A DNA stretch of 64,000 bases from Rhodococcus sp. ABRD24 (GTDB taxonomy: Bacteria; Actinomycetota; Actinomycetes; Mycobacteriales; Mycobacteriaceae). Where the stretch lies: the NCBI RefSeq assembly GCF_004328705.1, contig NZ_CP035319.1, positions 3,100,001-3,164,000 of the forward strand, given 5' to 3'. Each line of letters begins with the position of its first letter. Positions within the stretch are counted from its first letter, which is position 1. Below, one piece after another: positions 27,095 to 35,128 of this stretch. A model generated the notes under the pieces. That model was not told the DNA's origin and did not search any database. It saw only the letters and a list, made by a program, of their open reading frames with translations. Both the position numbers and the translations under genes were made by a program.

Positions 27095-27778
27095 CTATTC
27101 GACTACGAACCAGATGGCCTTCACCATGCGCTTCGATCGATTGCGCAGGCGGTGCGGAGCCCGTCCCGATAGCTGGATGGATTCGCCCTTCGACAGGGTT
27201 CGCTCGACGCCGTCGATCTCGATGGTGAGTGTGCCTTCGAGGATGTACCCGTAGTCGTCCCCCCGATGGGTTTGCGCAGATCCTTCCGGTGCGGAGTCGG
27301 CGCCGGGGTCGTATTCGGTCAGCAGAAACTGGACATGGTGATTTGCCGGGATGCCGGCCAATCTCGTCCAACGAATTCCGGTACGGAATGAAAGGAACTC
27401 ACTCGAACCTGAGGCCGCTTCCGGAGTCTCTGCGGGCGTGCGTGCCTCTTCTCGCGAGCGAGTCCCGAGGAGTTCGTCCAAGGACAGGTTCAGCTCGGTT
27501 GCCAGCTCGAAAAGAGTGCTGACCGAAGCTTGGCACTGCCCTAGTTCGAACTGGGAAAGGAAGGATGCCGACACGCCTAGGCGCCGAGACATCTCGCGAA
27601 TGGAGATCCCCGAGGCTTCTCGGGCACGGCGAACCGCGAGCCCGATCGTCGGCTCGGTTCCGCGTGTCGATGCGGGCGGCGAACCATTGGACGCATCCTT
27701 GGAAACACCCTTGGCGGGGCTTGTCTTTCGTTCCCTGGTTGCCATCTTGGCTCTGGTTTCCTTAACACGAGTAGTCAT
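27095..27778 (-). CDS. XRE-cupin transcriptional regulator (paralogue B)
   Basis: ATG 27778 gives 227 residues; ATG 27745 (216 residues) is an alternative, and neither has a strong ribosome-binding site. A basic, low-complexity N-terminal extension (about 45 residues, KETRAKMATRERKTSPAKG) precedes the XRE domain IGLAVRRAREASGISIREMSRRLGVSASFLSQFELGQ. The cupin domain closely parallels paralogue A (THRGDDYGYILEGTLTIEIDG, GESIQLSGRAPHRLRN, VKAIWFV). The two genes are convergent across a shared terminator. It may be an antagonist or a second sensor for the same island. Confidence 0.85.
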   Translation of the reverse strand: MTTRVKETRAKMATRERKTSPAKGVSKDASNGSPPASTRGTEPTIGLAVRRAREASGISIREMSRRLGVSASFLSQFELGQCQASVSTLFELATELNLSLDELLGTRSREEARTPAETPEAASGSSEFLSFRTGIRWTRLAGIPANHHVQFLLTEYDPGADSAPEGSAQTHRGDDYGYILEGTLTIEIDGVERTLSKGESIQLSGRAPHRLRNRSKRMVKAIWFVVE

Positions 27779-28393
27779 CGACTGGGTACGTTCGCCACCG
27801 TACCGCCTGCCGTCGAACATTCTCGGGTGCATGCACCTCGCTGCGACCTGCAGGACAGCATTTCGTGGGGCTGGAACTCGCGTGCAGGGCATCGTGGTGC
27901 GGTAGGTGATTGCGCCTATGTTGCGTGAAATATGCTTTACTCCAGTCGATTCAGAAGAATTGATCGACTCACGCCGGTGGTCGCACTCGTCAGGGCGGCC
28001 GCTCGGGTGTAAGGGCGAACAGCCCAGGATGTGGAGGCGGCTGGCCGTCGTGCAGCAAATCCTCCACGCTGCCGGCCATGACCTCCGCCGCTAGCTGGCC
28101 GACCGGCAGGGCTCCGATCGCCAGGCCAGTTCTGGCGTCGTGGGCAGCACCTGGGGGGTGCTGACCGGCAACCATCCGGAGGTCCCGGAATCGGTCGATA
28201 TCGTTAGCTCGCTGCGGCACTAGTCGGTTGAACTGGGCTGTTGCGTCACGGACGATGTCCACTACGAGGACTATTGCCAGCGATGCACCGCCAACTCCGC
28301 GGAGCTGTATGTTGTCGAGTCGATACCGTGGGGTCGCCACTCGTAATCACTCGTCGAAGAAGGGTTTCTCCAGTTCGAGGACGTCCGGTCCGC
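27779..28393. other. Gene-poor region, possible decayed coding sequence
   Basis: 615 bp without a convincing gene. One minus-strand frame (28340-27990, 116 codons) is open and ends in a segment reading ALPVGQLAAEVMAGSVED, but it has mixed third-position base use, no ribosome-binding site and no family I recognise. The first 130 bp hold the upstream region of paralogue B, with an AT-rich patch around 27920-27960. Confidence 0.5.
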
Positions 28394-29131
28394 TCAGCCG
28401 GGCGGCTTCTGAGTGAACTGAGCTGCATCGAGGATCAGATCGGTCACATCGATGTCGAACTCCGGATAGGCGATCGTGAAGACGAGCTTGCCCCTGGTCG
28501 GTACGGGGCTGAGGAAGTAGGTGGCGGCGAACTCGAGTTCTCCATCCCCGACCCGTACGCAGCGATCGTTGCCACCGGCCAGCCAGGGGGCGCCGGGGTC
28601 TTCGGGAAAGTCACAGGGGCTCGACGAGTTCGCGAGGACAGTGCCGCCGTAGAACCCATACGGTCCGCGTCGGGGATCGACGGTGACGATCAGGCGAATT
28701 CGGTGGGGCTGGCCTGGTTTGATCCGGAAGCCGAGGTTCATTGCTTCAGCGCCGATGATGACGCCTTGGTCGGGATGGGGGTCAGGTATGCGGGCGATCA
28801 GCTGGAAGGAGACTCCCGTCGCGAACACTCGGATGCGTCCGAGTCGGAGGTCGACACCCTTCCTGGTCTTGAAGGGGATCGACAGATCAGGTTCGTACAG
28901 GGCGGGTTCCTGTTGATGCGGGTGCCTTCGAAAATCCGGTGGCACCCGTCGCCCGATCGGCCGCCGTGTCTGCTGCTCTCGATCCTCGTGGTCGATCTCC
29001 GCCGATAGCTCCGTGTCGGGGACCTCCACACCGGCGTGGCGGAGGACTCGCGCGCTCCACTTCAGGTGCGCGGTCCACTCCTCCGGGGAAGAACCTGCAA
29101 TTGCGAAGTTGACGCGTCGCCACTCGGTCAT
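28394..29131 (-). CDS. Hypothetical protein, 245 aa
   Basis: The start is ATG 29131 (MTEWRRVNFAIAGSSPEEW). I do not recognise the family. The product is soluble, without signal peptide or membrane segments. The N-terminal 80 residues are charged, including DHEDREQQTRRPIGRR. The C-terminal two thirds have alternating hydrophobic residues typical of a beta-rich domain (LRLGRIRVFATGVSFQLIARI, VIIGAEAMNLGFRI, RIRLIVTVD, GKLVFTIAYPEFDIDVTDLILDA). Codon usage suits the genome, so it is probably real. It lies at the downstream edge of the accessory block and is separated from dnaX by about 350 bp holding a possible gene relic. Confidence 0.6.
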   Translation of the reverse strand: MTEWRRVNFAIAGSSPEEWTAHLKWSARVLRHAGVEVPDTELSAEIDHEDREQQTRRPIGRRVPPDFRRHPHQQEPALYEPDLSIPFKTRKGVDLRLGRIRVFATGVSFQLIARIPDPHPDQGVIIGAEAMNLGFRIKPGQPHRIRLIVTVDPRRGPYGFYGGTVLANSSSPCDFPEDPGAPWLAGGNDRCVRVGDGELEFAATYFLSPVPTRGKLVFTIAYPEFDIDVTDLILDAAQFTQKPPG

Positions 29132-29152
29132 GGCTCTGAGCCAACCACCTCG

Positions 29153-29416
29153 TCATGACAGCTCTGCGGGGTTCGTGTCGCCGTCGTGCAGCGCCTCGGT
29201 GGCGCGGCCAAGGCGTTGCTTGGACGACGCAGCTTCGGCGAGCGGCCCGTCGGGGTCGTGATCCAGGATGCGGCGCACGACCTCTGGCCGCCGCCTGCGG
29301 GCGCGGTGTGGCTGATTTCGGCGATGTGGTCGGCGACGGCCTGTTCGAGCTCTTCGTAGATCGGGGACCAGCTCCTCGCGTTTCAGGCCACAGCGCATCA
29401 AGATCATTGTGATCAT
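29153..29416 (-). pseudogene. Possible frameshifted small gene
   Basis: One minus-strand frame from ATG 29416 encodes MITMILMRCGLKREELVP, then becomes arginine-rich for about 20 codons, then ends well with PEVVRRILDHDPDGPLAEAA and NPAELS. In the arginine-rich middle the neighbouring frame reads SPIYEELEQAVADHIAEISH, which looks like protein. Two compensating single-base shifts would join the parts into one protein of about 85 residues. It may be a decayed gene, or an artefact of assembly. The family is unknown. It fills the stretch between the 245-aa hypothetical gene and dnaX. Confidence 0.35.
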
Positions 29417-29485
29417 GCTCTTGCCGGTTCCAGCCCCGGCGCGGTCCTGCGGCGGGCTGTCATGGCTCGCCGGTAGTCTTTCGCC

Positions 29486-31636
29486 GTGGCCCTGTACCGG
29501 AAGTATCGACCAGCTTCGTTCGCGGAGGTGGTGGGTCAGGAGCACGTCACCGAGCCCCTGAGCACCGCACTCGACGCCGGACGCATCAATCACGCCTACC
29601 TGTTCTCGGGCCCGCGTGGCTGTGGCAAGACGTCGTCGGCGCGCATCCTGGCGCGCTCGCTCAACTGTGTGCAAGGGCCCACCTCGCAGCCCTGCGGGGA
29701 ATGCTCGTCGTGCGTCGCGCTCGGCCCCGGTGGCCCCGGCAACCTCGATGTCATCGAGCTCGATGCGGCCAGTCACGGCGGTGTCGAGGACACCCGTGAG
29801 CTGCGCGATCGCGCGTTCTACGCGCCCGCCGAGTCGCGGTACCGGGTGTTCATCGTCGACGAGGCCCACATGGTCACCACCGCGGGCTTCAACGCGCTGC
29901 TCAAGATCGTCGAGGAGCCGCCGGAGCACCTCATCTTCATCTTCGCGACCACCGAGCCGGAGAAGGTGCTGCCCACCATCCGGTCCCGCACGCATCACTA
30001 CCCGTTCCGGTTGCTCGCGCCGTCCACCATGCGCGGGTTGCTCGAGAAAATCTGTGCCCAGGAACATGTGAGGGTTGACGACGCGGTGTACCCGCTGGTC
30101 ATCCGGGCCGGTGGCGGATCACCGCGCGACTCGCTGAGCGTGCTCGATCAGCTGCTCGCCGGTGCTGGTGACGACGGCGTCACCTATCCGCGCGCGCTCG
30201 CGCTGCTCGGCGTCACCGATATCGCGCTCATCGACGAGGCCGTGGACGCGCTCGCCGCGAACGACGGCGCCGCCCTGTTCGGCACCGTCGACAAGGTGAT
30301 GGACGCCGGACACGACCCGCGCCGGTTCGCCGTCGATCTGCTCGAGCGGCTGCGCGACCTCATTCTCATGCGCGCGGTGCCCGACGCCGCGGAGCGCGGT
30401 CTGGTCGACGCCCCCGGCGACGTACTCGACCGGATGCGCGAGGAGGCCGAACGCATCGGACCGGCGACCCTGGCCCGCTATGCCCAGCTGGTGCACGATG
30501 GTCTGGGTGACATGCGCGGTGCCACCGCGCCGCGGCTCCTGCTCGAGGTGATGTGCGCGCGGATGCTGTTGCCGTCTGCGTCCGAAGCGGAATCTGCTGT
30601 GCTGCAACGGTTGGAGCGCATCGAGCAGGGAATGGTCACGCCGGGTGCGACGCTGCCGGCGTCAGCGTCCGCGCCTGCGCCCACTCCCGCCCCGGCGCCC
30701 CTCGATCCGGCGGCCTCGGTGTACCAGCGCCCGTCGCAGCGCCGCGAGCCCGAGGTTGCGACGCCGGATCGGGCACGTGAACCTGAGCCGCAGCGTCAGC
30801 CTGAGCCGCAGCGTCAGCCTGATCCGCAGCGTCAGCCCGACTCGTCGGCGTCGGTTGTTCCGGCGGTGGCGCCTCCAGCGGTCGACGAGGCCCCGAGTGT
30901 TCCGGAGCCCGCAGCCGCCGCGTATGCGGCGCCCGAGCGGGAGCCTGTGCCCGTGGTGCCCGAACCCGAGCCCGAGCTGGTGCCAGATCCAGAACCTGAA
31001 CCCGCTCATCGGGATGCTTCATCGCGTCCCGATGCGGCTGCGGTGCGGACGGTGTGGTCCGAGGTTCGGGTGAAGGTGCGCGAGCGTAGCCGCACGGTCG
31101 AGGTGATGTTGTCCGGTGCCACGGTCCGCGACGTCGTCGGCGCCCGGTTGGTGCTCGGCCACGATTCGGCCCCGCTCGCGAAGCGGTTGGTCGAGCCGCG
31201 GAACACGGATGTGATCCGGGCGGCGTTGACGGAGGTGTTCGGCGGGGACTGGGAGGTCACCTGCGAGCACGGTACTGCTCCGGCGGCGCAGGCTGGCCCA
31301 GTTCAGTCCGCCAAGGCGCCGGCGAAGCCCGCGACCGGGCCCCGTTTCTCCCGGCCGAGTCAGGAGAGGGCTGCCGCGGCGCCTCGTCCGTCGACGCCGA
31401 GCGGCCCCGTCGAACTCGACGATATTCCGCCGCCTGAGGCGCCGGACTATCCGGACGATCCGGGCCCGCCGCCGGTCGACTACGACGCAGCTCCGCCTCC
31501 GGCGACACCTGAGGACGAAGAGGAGATGATGGCGCAGGCGGCCGAGCCGGTCGATCCGGCTAGCCGACGCGATCCGGAAGATGTTGCGCTGGAATTACTC
31601 TCGGAGGTTCTCGGCGCGCGCAAGATTGACGGCTAG
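29486..31636 (+). CDS. dnaX: DNA polymerase III gamma/tau subunit
   Basis: A GTG start at 29486 gives 716 residues. The clamp-loader ATPase begins MALYRKYRPASFAEVVGQEHV, with Walker A GPRGCGKTSSARI (about 43-55), a zinc-binding cluster CVQGP...CGECSSC, Walker B VFIVDEAHM, the sensor FATTEPEKVLPTIRSR and the clamp-loader SRC-like segment; the usual domain III follows to about 380. Residues about 390-510 are a long Pro/Ala/Glu-rich linker with an 18-bp tandem repeat, then a C-terminal tau-like domain (AAVRTVWSEVRVKVRERSRTVEVML) that would contact the polymerase and helicase. It loads the sliding clamp at replication forks. In mycobacteria it is next to the aminotransferase gene. Confidence 0.95.
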   Translation: MALYRKYRPASFAEVVGQEHVTEPLSTALDAGRINHAYLFSGPRGCGKTSSARILARSLNCVQGPTSQPCGECSSCVALGPGGPGNLDVIELDAASHGGVEDTRELRDRAFYAPAESRYRVFIVDEAHMVTTAGFNALLKIVEEPPEHLIFIFATTEPEKVLPTIRSRTHHYPFRLLAPSTMRGLLEKICAQEHVRVDDAVYPLVIRAGGGSPRDSLSVLDQLLAGAGDDGVTYPRALALLGVTDIALIDEAVDALAANDGAALFGTVDKVMDAGHDPRRFAVDLLERLRDLILMRAVPDAAERGLVDAPGDVLDRMREEAERIGPATLARYAQLVHDGLGDMRGATAPRLLLEVMCARMLLPSASEAESAVLQRLERIEQGMVTPGATLPASASAPAPTPAPAPLDPAASVYQRPSQRREPEVATPDRAREPEPQRQPEPQRQPDPQRQPDSSASVVPAVAPPAVDEAPSVPEPAAAAYAAPEREPVPVVPEPEPELVPDPEPEPAHRDASSRPDAAAVRTVWSEVRVKVRERSRTVEVMLSGATVRDVVGARLVLGHDSAPLAKRLVEPRNTDVIRAALTEVFGGDWEVTCEHGTAPAAQAGPVQSAKAPAKPATGPRFSRPSQERAAAAPRPSTPSGPVELDDIPPPEAPDYPDDPGPPPVDYDAAPPPATPEDEEEMMAQAAEPVDPASRRDPEDVALELLSEVLGARKIDG
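30782..30835 (+). repeat. 18-bp tandem repeat in the dnaX linker (3 copies)
   Basis: CCTGAGCCGCAGCGTCAG occurs at 30782-30799 and 30800-30817, with a one-base variant at 30818-30835. In frame it encodes PEPQRQ-PEPQRQ-PDPQRQ inside the disordered linker of gamma/tau. Confidence 0.85.
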
Positions 31637-31656
31637 GCGACGTCTGGCCGGCAGTA

Positions 31657-31742
31657 GTCCCGAACGGTCGGGACGCTGGTCCCTGGTGTTCGGGACGGCG
31701 GGCGTCGGAATCTGAGCCGGAACGCGATGGACGCGTTCCGGC
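31657..31742 (+). promoter_or_regulatory. Hairpin-rich leader between dnaX and the next gene
   Basis: GTCCCGA (31657-31663) pairs with TCGGGAC (31668-31674), a plausible dnaX terminator stem. The same arms can pair otherwise: GTCCCGAAC (31657-31665) with GTTCGGGAC (31688-31696), or GGGAC (31670-31674) with GTCCC (31679-31683). A separate perfect 11-bp stem GCCGGAACGCG / CGCGTTCCGGC lies at 31716-31742, without a T-run. The alternatives could be an attenuator, or simply repeated GC-rich terminator sequence. Confidence 0.45.
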
Positions 31743-31790
31743 TGACGTGTCCCGGACGGGGCGAGCACAGCCGCGGCCTGAGGAGAAACC

Positions 31791-32486
31791 GTGAGCTCAC
31801 TTGATCTGTCCCCGGACCAATCGGCCAACCGGGCTGCCGTACCGCAGCGGCGACCGCGTCTGTGGGCCTACTGCGGCATGGCGGCCGGCCTGGCCAGCGT
31901 GGTCGGTATTCAGGCCAGCCTTGCGATCGATGCGGTGTACTACGAGGGGGCCGCCGGAGATCCGGTCGCGATCATGAATCGGCTCGCCGACCAGCGAGCC
32001 GCGATGGTCGTCATGCATGTCGCGATGACGATCGCTGCGCTGTTGCTGCTCGTCTTTGCCGCGGGCGCGGCCCGTCGCCTGTCCGAGCGCTTGCCCGAGG
32101 GCACGTTGTTGCCGGCCGTCACCGCCGGCGGGATGGTCCTCACCAGTGTGGCTTGCCTGCTCGGGACCGGGTTCACCACCGAGTTGGTGTTCGGCCTTGG
32201 TGAGGTGGACCAGTTGGTGCCCGAATACGCAGTGGTCGGTGCGCACTGGATGGGTACCATTCCCTGGCTGTGGGCAGGCGTGGGAGTCAGCGCGCTGGCA
32301 GTGGCGTCGGCGCTGCTGCGGCACGGGGCGGGGCCGCGCTGGATCGGCTGGACGTCTCTCGTCCTCGGCGCCGTCACCGCGCTGTTCGGTATTTCGCCGC
32401 TGCAGTACATGGCCGGCTTCACCGGCCCGGTGTGGATTCTGGTGGTGGCGGTGGGTTTCGCATTCGGGGATCGGGCGCGCGCCTAG
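31791..32486 (+). CDS. Hypothetical integral membrane protein
   Basis: A GTG start at 31791 gives 231 residues. There are about six hydrophobic segments: WAYCGMAAGLASVVGI, MHVAMTIAALLLLVFAAG, LLPAVTAGGMVLTSVACLLG, MGTIPWLWAGVGVSALAVAS, WTSLVLGAVTALFGI and VWILVVAVGFAFG. No enzymatic motif is visible and I do not recognise a named family. It lies 43 bp upstream of the histidine kinase gene on the same strand and is likely co-transcribed with the two-component system, perhaps as its target or a sensory partner. Confidence 0.7.
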   Translation: MSSLDLSPDQSANRAAVPQRRPRLWAYCGMAAGLASVVGIQASLAIDAVYYEGAAGDPVAIMNRLADQRAAMVVMHVAMTIAALLLLVFAAGAARRLSERLPEGTLLPAVTAGGMVLTSVACLLGTGFTTELVFGLGEVDQLVPEYAVVGAHWMGTIPWLWAGVGVSALAVASALLRHGAGPRWIGWTSLVLGAVTALFGISPLQYMAGFTGPVWILVVAVGFAFGDRARA

Positions 32487-32528
32487 CGGGTCCATACTGC
32501 TCGACGGAAGGATATGCAGGGAGGGGAC

Positions 32529-34487
32529 ATGACCGAGCCGAAGTCGGGGGGCGGCGCGCCAGTCGCCGCCGCTACGGTCGCCCTGACCTGCTGGACGGTG
32601 GTCGTCCTCGCCATCGTGGCCTTCCTCGCCGCCGATCCGACGATCGATTCGAATCAGCTCTTCTTTCTCGTCGATGTGGTCGGTTCCGCGGTGTACGGCA
32701 CCGTCGCCGGCGTCGTACTGGCTCGACGCGTTCACCCGGTCCCGATCATCCTCGGGGCGGCGGCAGTCGGGATCGGGCTCGCCGCATTGGGCTACAGCTA
32801 CTCGCAGTGGGCGGCGGTGCAGCCCGGGCTGCCGGGGGCGGCAATGCTGTCGCCACTGCAGAACACGGCGTGGATTCCGGGCACTCTGGCGCTCTTCCTC
32901 ATCATTCCCTGGCTCGTTCGTGATCACCGGCTGGACGCCGCTGCCCGCGTTGGACTGGTCGCCGGTGTGGCGGTGACGGCCTGGTTCTTCTGGGCCCGCA
33001 CGTTCGCCGGGGTTGCGCCCGTCCCGCTGATTGCTCCTGTCGTGACCGTCGGGTTCGCGGCCGCCGCAGACGTGGCCCGGCGGTGGCGGCGGGGCCCCGT
33101 CGACGAACGCGTCGGATTGGGGTGGCTGGCACTCGGAACAGTACTGATGGCGCTGTCGTTCGTGCCGCTGATGCTGCCGCCGACGTGGCCGGGCCTGTGG
33201 ATGTTCACCCCCGTGATGCACCTCGTCGTTCAGCCGTTCTTCCTCGGTGCGATCTTCGTTTCGATACTGCGACAAAGGATGTGGGGTCTGGACCTCGCGG
33301 TGAGCCGTGCGGTGGTGATGGGCAGTCTCACCGCCCTCCTGATCGTGCTGTACGTCGTGGTGGCCACAGTTCTGGGGCGATTGCTGCCGACGGGTACCTC
33401 GGCGGGGGCGCAGGTGGTTGCGGCAGCGGTGGTCGCGGTGGCTGTGCAGCCGTCGCGGATCTGGTTGCAACACAAAGTGCATCGACTGGTGTACGGCGAC
33501 GGCTCCGATCCGACGCGGGCTGTGCTGGAACTGGGCCGGCACTTCGGCAGCGCGGAGTCTCCGACGGCGCTGCTCGACGGGCTTGCGGCCGGAGTGGGGC
33601 TGGGGCTGCGGCTGGAATCGGTGACGGTGCGCGGTGACGACGACGGGGTGATCGCGCAGTGGGGAACCCCGTCCGGCGTGGCCGAGTCGGTGGACTTGAC
33701 ATATCGGGAGGCGTTGGTAGGCCGCATCGCGGTAACTGCGCCGCCGGGCGAAACCCTCGGCGTCCGATCGCGGAAGTCTCTGGTGGAACTCGCTTCTGTT
33801 GTCACTGCCGGATTGGTGGTGCTGCGGTCCTCCGAGGAACTGGAGGCGGCACGCCACCGCCTCGCCTCCGCTCGTGCCGAGGAACGTCGGGTGATTCGCC
33901 GGGAACTGCACGACGGTCTGGGGCCGTCCCTCGCCGGCATCCGGCTGGGGCTCGAGGGGGTCCGCAATCTCCTCACCGACGATCCCGTCGCTGCGACAGC
34001 GTTGCTCGATGCGCTCCAGGAGCAACTCGACCACCAGGTCGACGGCGTGCGCCTGCTCTCGCGGAGCCTGTTTCCGCCGGTCCTGGACGAACTCGGCCTC
34101 GTCGCGGCGCTCGACGATCTCGCTGCCGGTCACGCCCGCAGCGGATTCGAGCTGGAGGTGGACGCCGACGTCCCGCCGAAGCTGGATGCCCGGACCGGTG
34201 CGGCGGCATACGGCATCGCGGTCGAGGCCGTCACCAACGCGCGCCGACACAGCGGCGCGCCCGGGTGCCGGATCGAAGCGTCGTGTGTCGCGGACGGTAC
34301 CGGTCTGCCGATCCTCACCCTGGTCGTCCGAGATCGGGGACGTGGTTTCGATGCGTCCGGGCCGGCCGGCGTCGGTACCCGGTCGATGTGTGAGCGTGCC
34401 GGTGAACTGGGCGGAACGGTCACGATCGAATCTGCTTGTCCAACCGGCACGGTCGTCACCGCCCGGCTACCGTTGACGACGTCATGA
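32529..34487 (+). CDS. Sensor histidine kinase, NarL/DegS type (HisKA_3)
   Basis: ATG 32529 follows GGAGGGG; 652 residues. The N-terminal half has about eight membrane segments, followed by a linker with a GAF-like look and the dimerisation box ERRVIRRELHDGLGPSLAG, in which His461 is the expected phospho-acceptor. A truncated HATPase domain follows (AAYGIAVEAVTNARRHSG as N-box, VVRDRGRGFDASGPAGVGTRSM as G-boxes). This is the class of kinase that partners LuxR-type regulators. The next gene overlaps its stop by 4 bp (ATGA), so kinase and regulator are coupled. The signal is unknown. Confidence 0.9.
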   Translation: MTEPKSGGGAPVAAATVALTCWTVVVLAIVAFLAADPTIDSNQLFFLVDVVGSAVYGTVAGVVLARRVHPVPIILGAAAVGIGLAALGYSYSQWAAVQPGLPGAAMLSPLQNTAWIPGTLALFLIIPWLVRDHRLDAAARVGLVAGVAVTAWFFWARTFAGVAPVPLIAPVVTVGFAAAADVARRWRRGPVDERVGLGWLALGTVLMALSFVPLMLPPTWPGLWMFTPVMHLVVQPFFLGAIFVSILRQRMWGLDLAVSRAVVMGSLTALLIVLYVVVATVLGRLLPTGTSAGAQVVAAAVVAVAVQPSRIWLQHKVHRLVYGDGSDPTRAVLELGRHFGSAESPTALLDGLAAGVGLGLRLESVTVRGDDDGVIAQWGTPSGVAESVDLTYREALVGRIAVTAPPGETLGVRSRKSLVELASVVTAGLVVLRSSEELEAARHRLASARAEERRVIRRELHDGLGPSLAGIRLGLEGVRNLLTDDPVAATALLDALQEQLDHQVDGVRLLSRSLFPPVLDELGLVAALDDLAAGHARSGFELEVDADVPPKLDARTGAAAYGIAVEAVTNARRHSGAPGCRIEASCVADGTGLPILTLVVRDRGRGFDASGPAGVGTRSMCERAGELGGTVTIESACPTGTVVTARLPLTTS

Positions 34488-35122
34488 GTGCCATCGCCGT
34501 CGCCGTCGTCGACGATCATCCGGTGTTCCGGCTGGGCATGGTCGCGTTGCTGTCCACGCTGGACGACATCGAGGTGGTCGCCCAGGCCAGCTCTGCGGCA
34601 GAGGCGCTCGAGGTCGTCGATGGCGGCGTGCACGTGGTGCTGATGGATCTCGAGCTGGGCGACGGCTCGGGGGTGGAAGTCACCCGTGTGTTGCGCTCGC
34701 GGTTCCCGGGGCTGCGCATCCTCATGGTAACCATGCATGAGGATGAGGAATCGTTGATCGCCTCGATCCGCGCCGGTGCCGGTGGTTATCTGGTCAAGGG
34801 CGCCGGCCCCGACGAGGTGGAACGAGGAATCCGGGCGGTCGCGAATGGTGAACTCATCGTCAGCGCTGCCGTCGCCGCAAAGGCAATGACGGCCGTCTCG
34901 GCCCCACCACACCGGGTAACGGCGTTCCCTGAGCTGACCGAGCGGGAATGCGAGATTCTCGACCTGGTCGCCCGCGGCTGCGACAATGCGAGCATTTCCC
35001 GTCGCCTGGTGCTCAGCCCCAAGACGGTGCGAAACCATGTGTCCAACGTGCTGTCCAAACTCGGACTGCCGGATCGATCCGCGGCCATCGTCCGAGCGCG
35101 CGAGGCCGGGCTCGGTGTCTGA
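34484..35122 (+). CDS. LuxR/NarL family response regulator
   Basis: ATG 34484 overlaps the kinase stop; 212 residues. The receiver domain has the acidic pair VVDDHP (about 8-13), phospho-acceptor Asp55 in VVLMDLELGDG and the conserved Lys in YLVKGAGPDEV. The C-terminal LuxR helix-turn-helix reads LTERECEILDLVARGCDNASISRRLVLSPKTVRNHVSNVLSKLGL. It should be phosphorylated by the upstream kinase and bind DNA as a dimer. Neither the signal nor the target genes can be deduced; the membrane protein gene upstream is one candidate. It is convergent with the amidase gene, 6 bp apart. Confidence 0.92.
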   Translation: MSAIAVAVVDDHPVFRLGMVALLSTLDDIEVVAQASSAAEALEVVDGGVHVVLMDLELGDGSGVEVTRVLRSRFPGLRILMVTMHEDEESLIASIRAGAGGYLVKGAGPDEVERGIRAVANGELIVSAAVAAKAMTAVSAPPHRVTAFPELTERECEILDLVARGCDNASISRRLVLSPKTVRNHVSNVLSKLGLPDRSAAIVRAREAGLGV

Positions 35123-35128
35123 TCCGCG

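Noticed and set aside
31797..34250. 817-codon open frame antisense to the membrane protein and kinase genes
   Set aside because: It crosses two real genes and their gap, and its composition (Arg, His, Gln) is that of a shadow frame.
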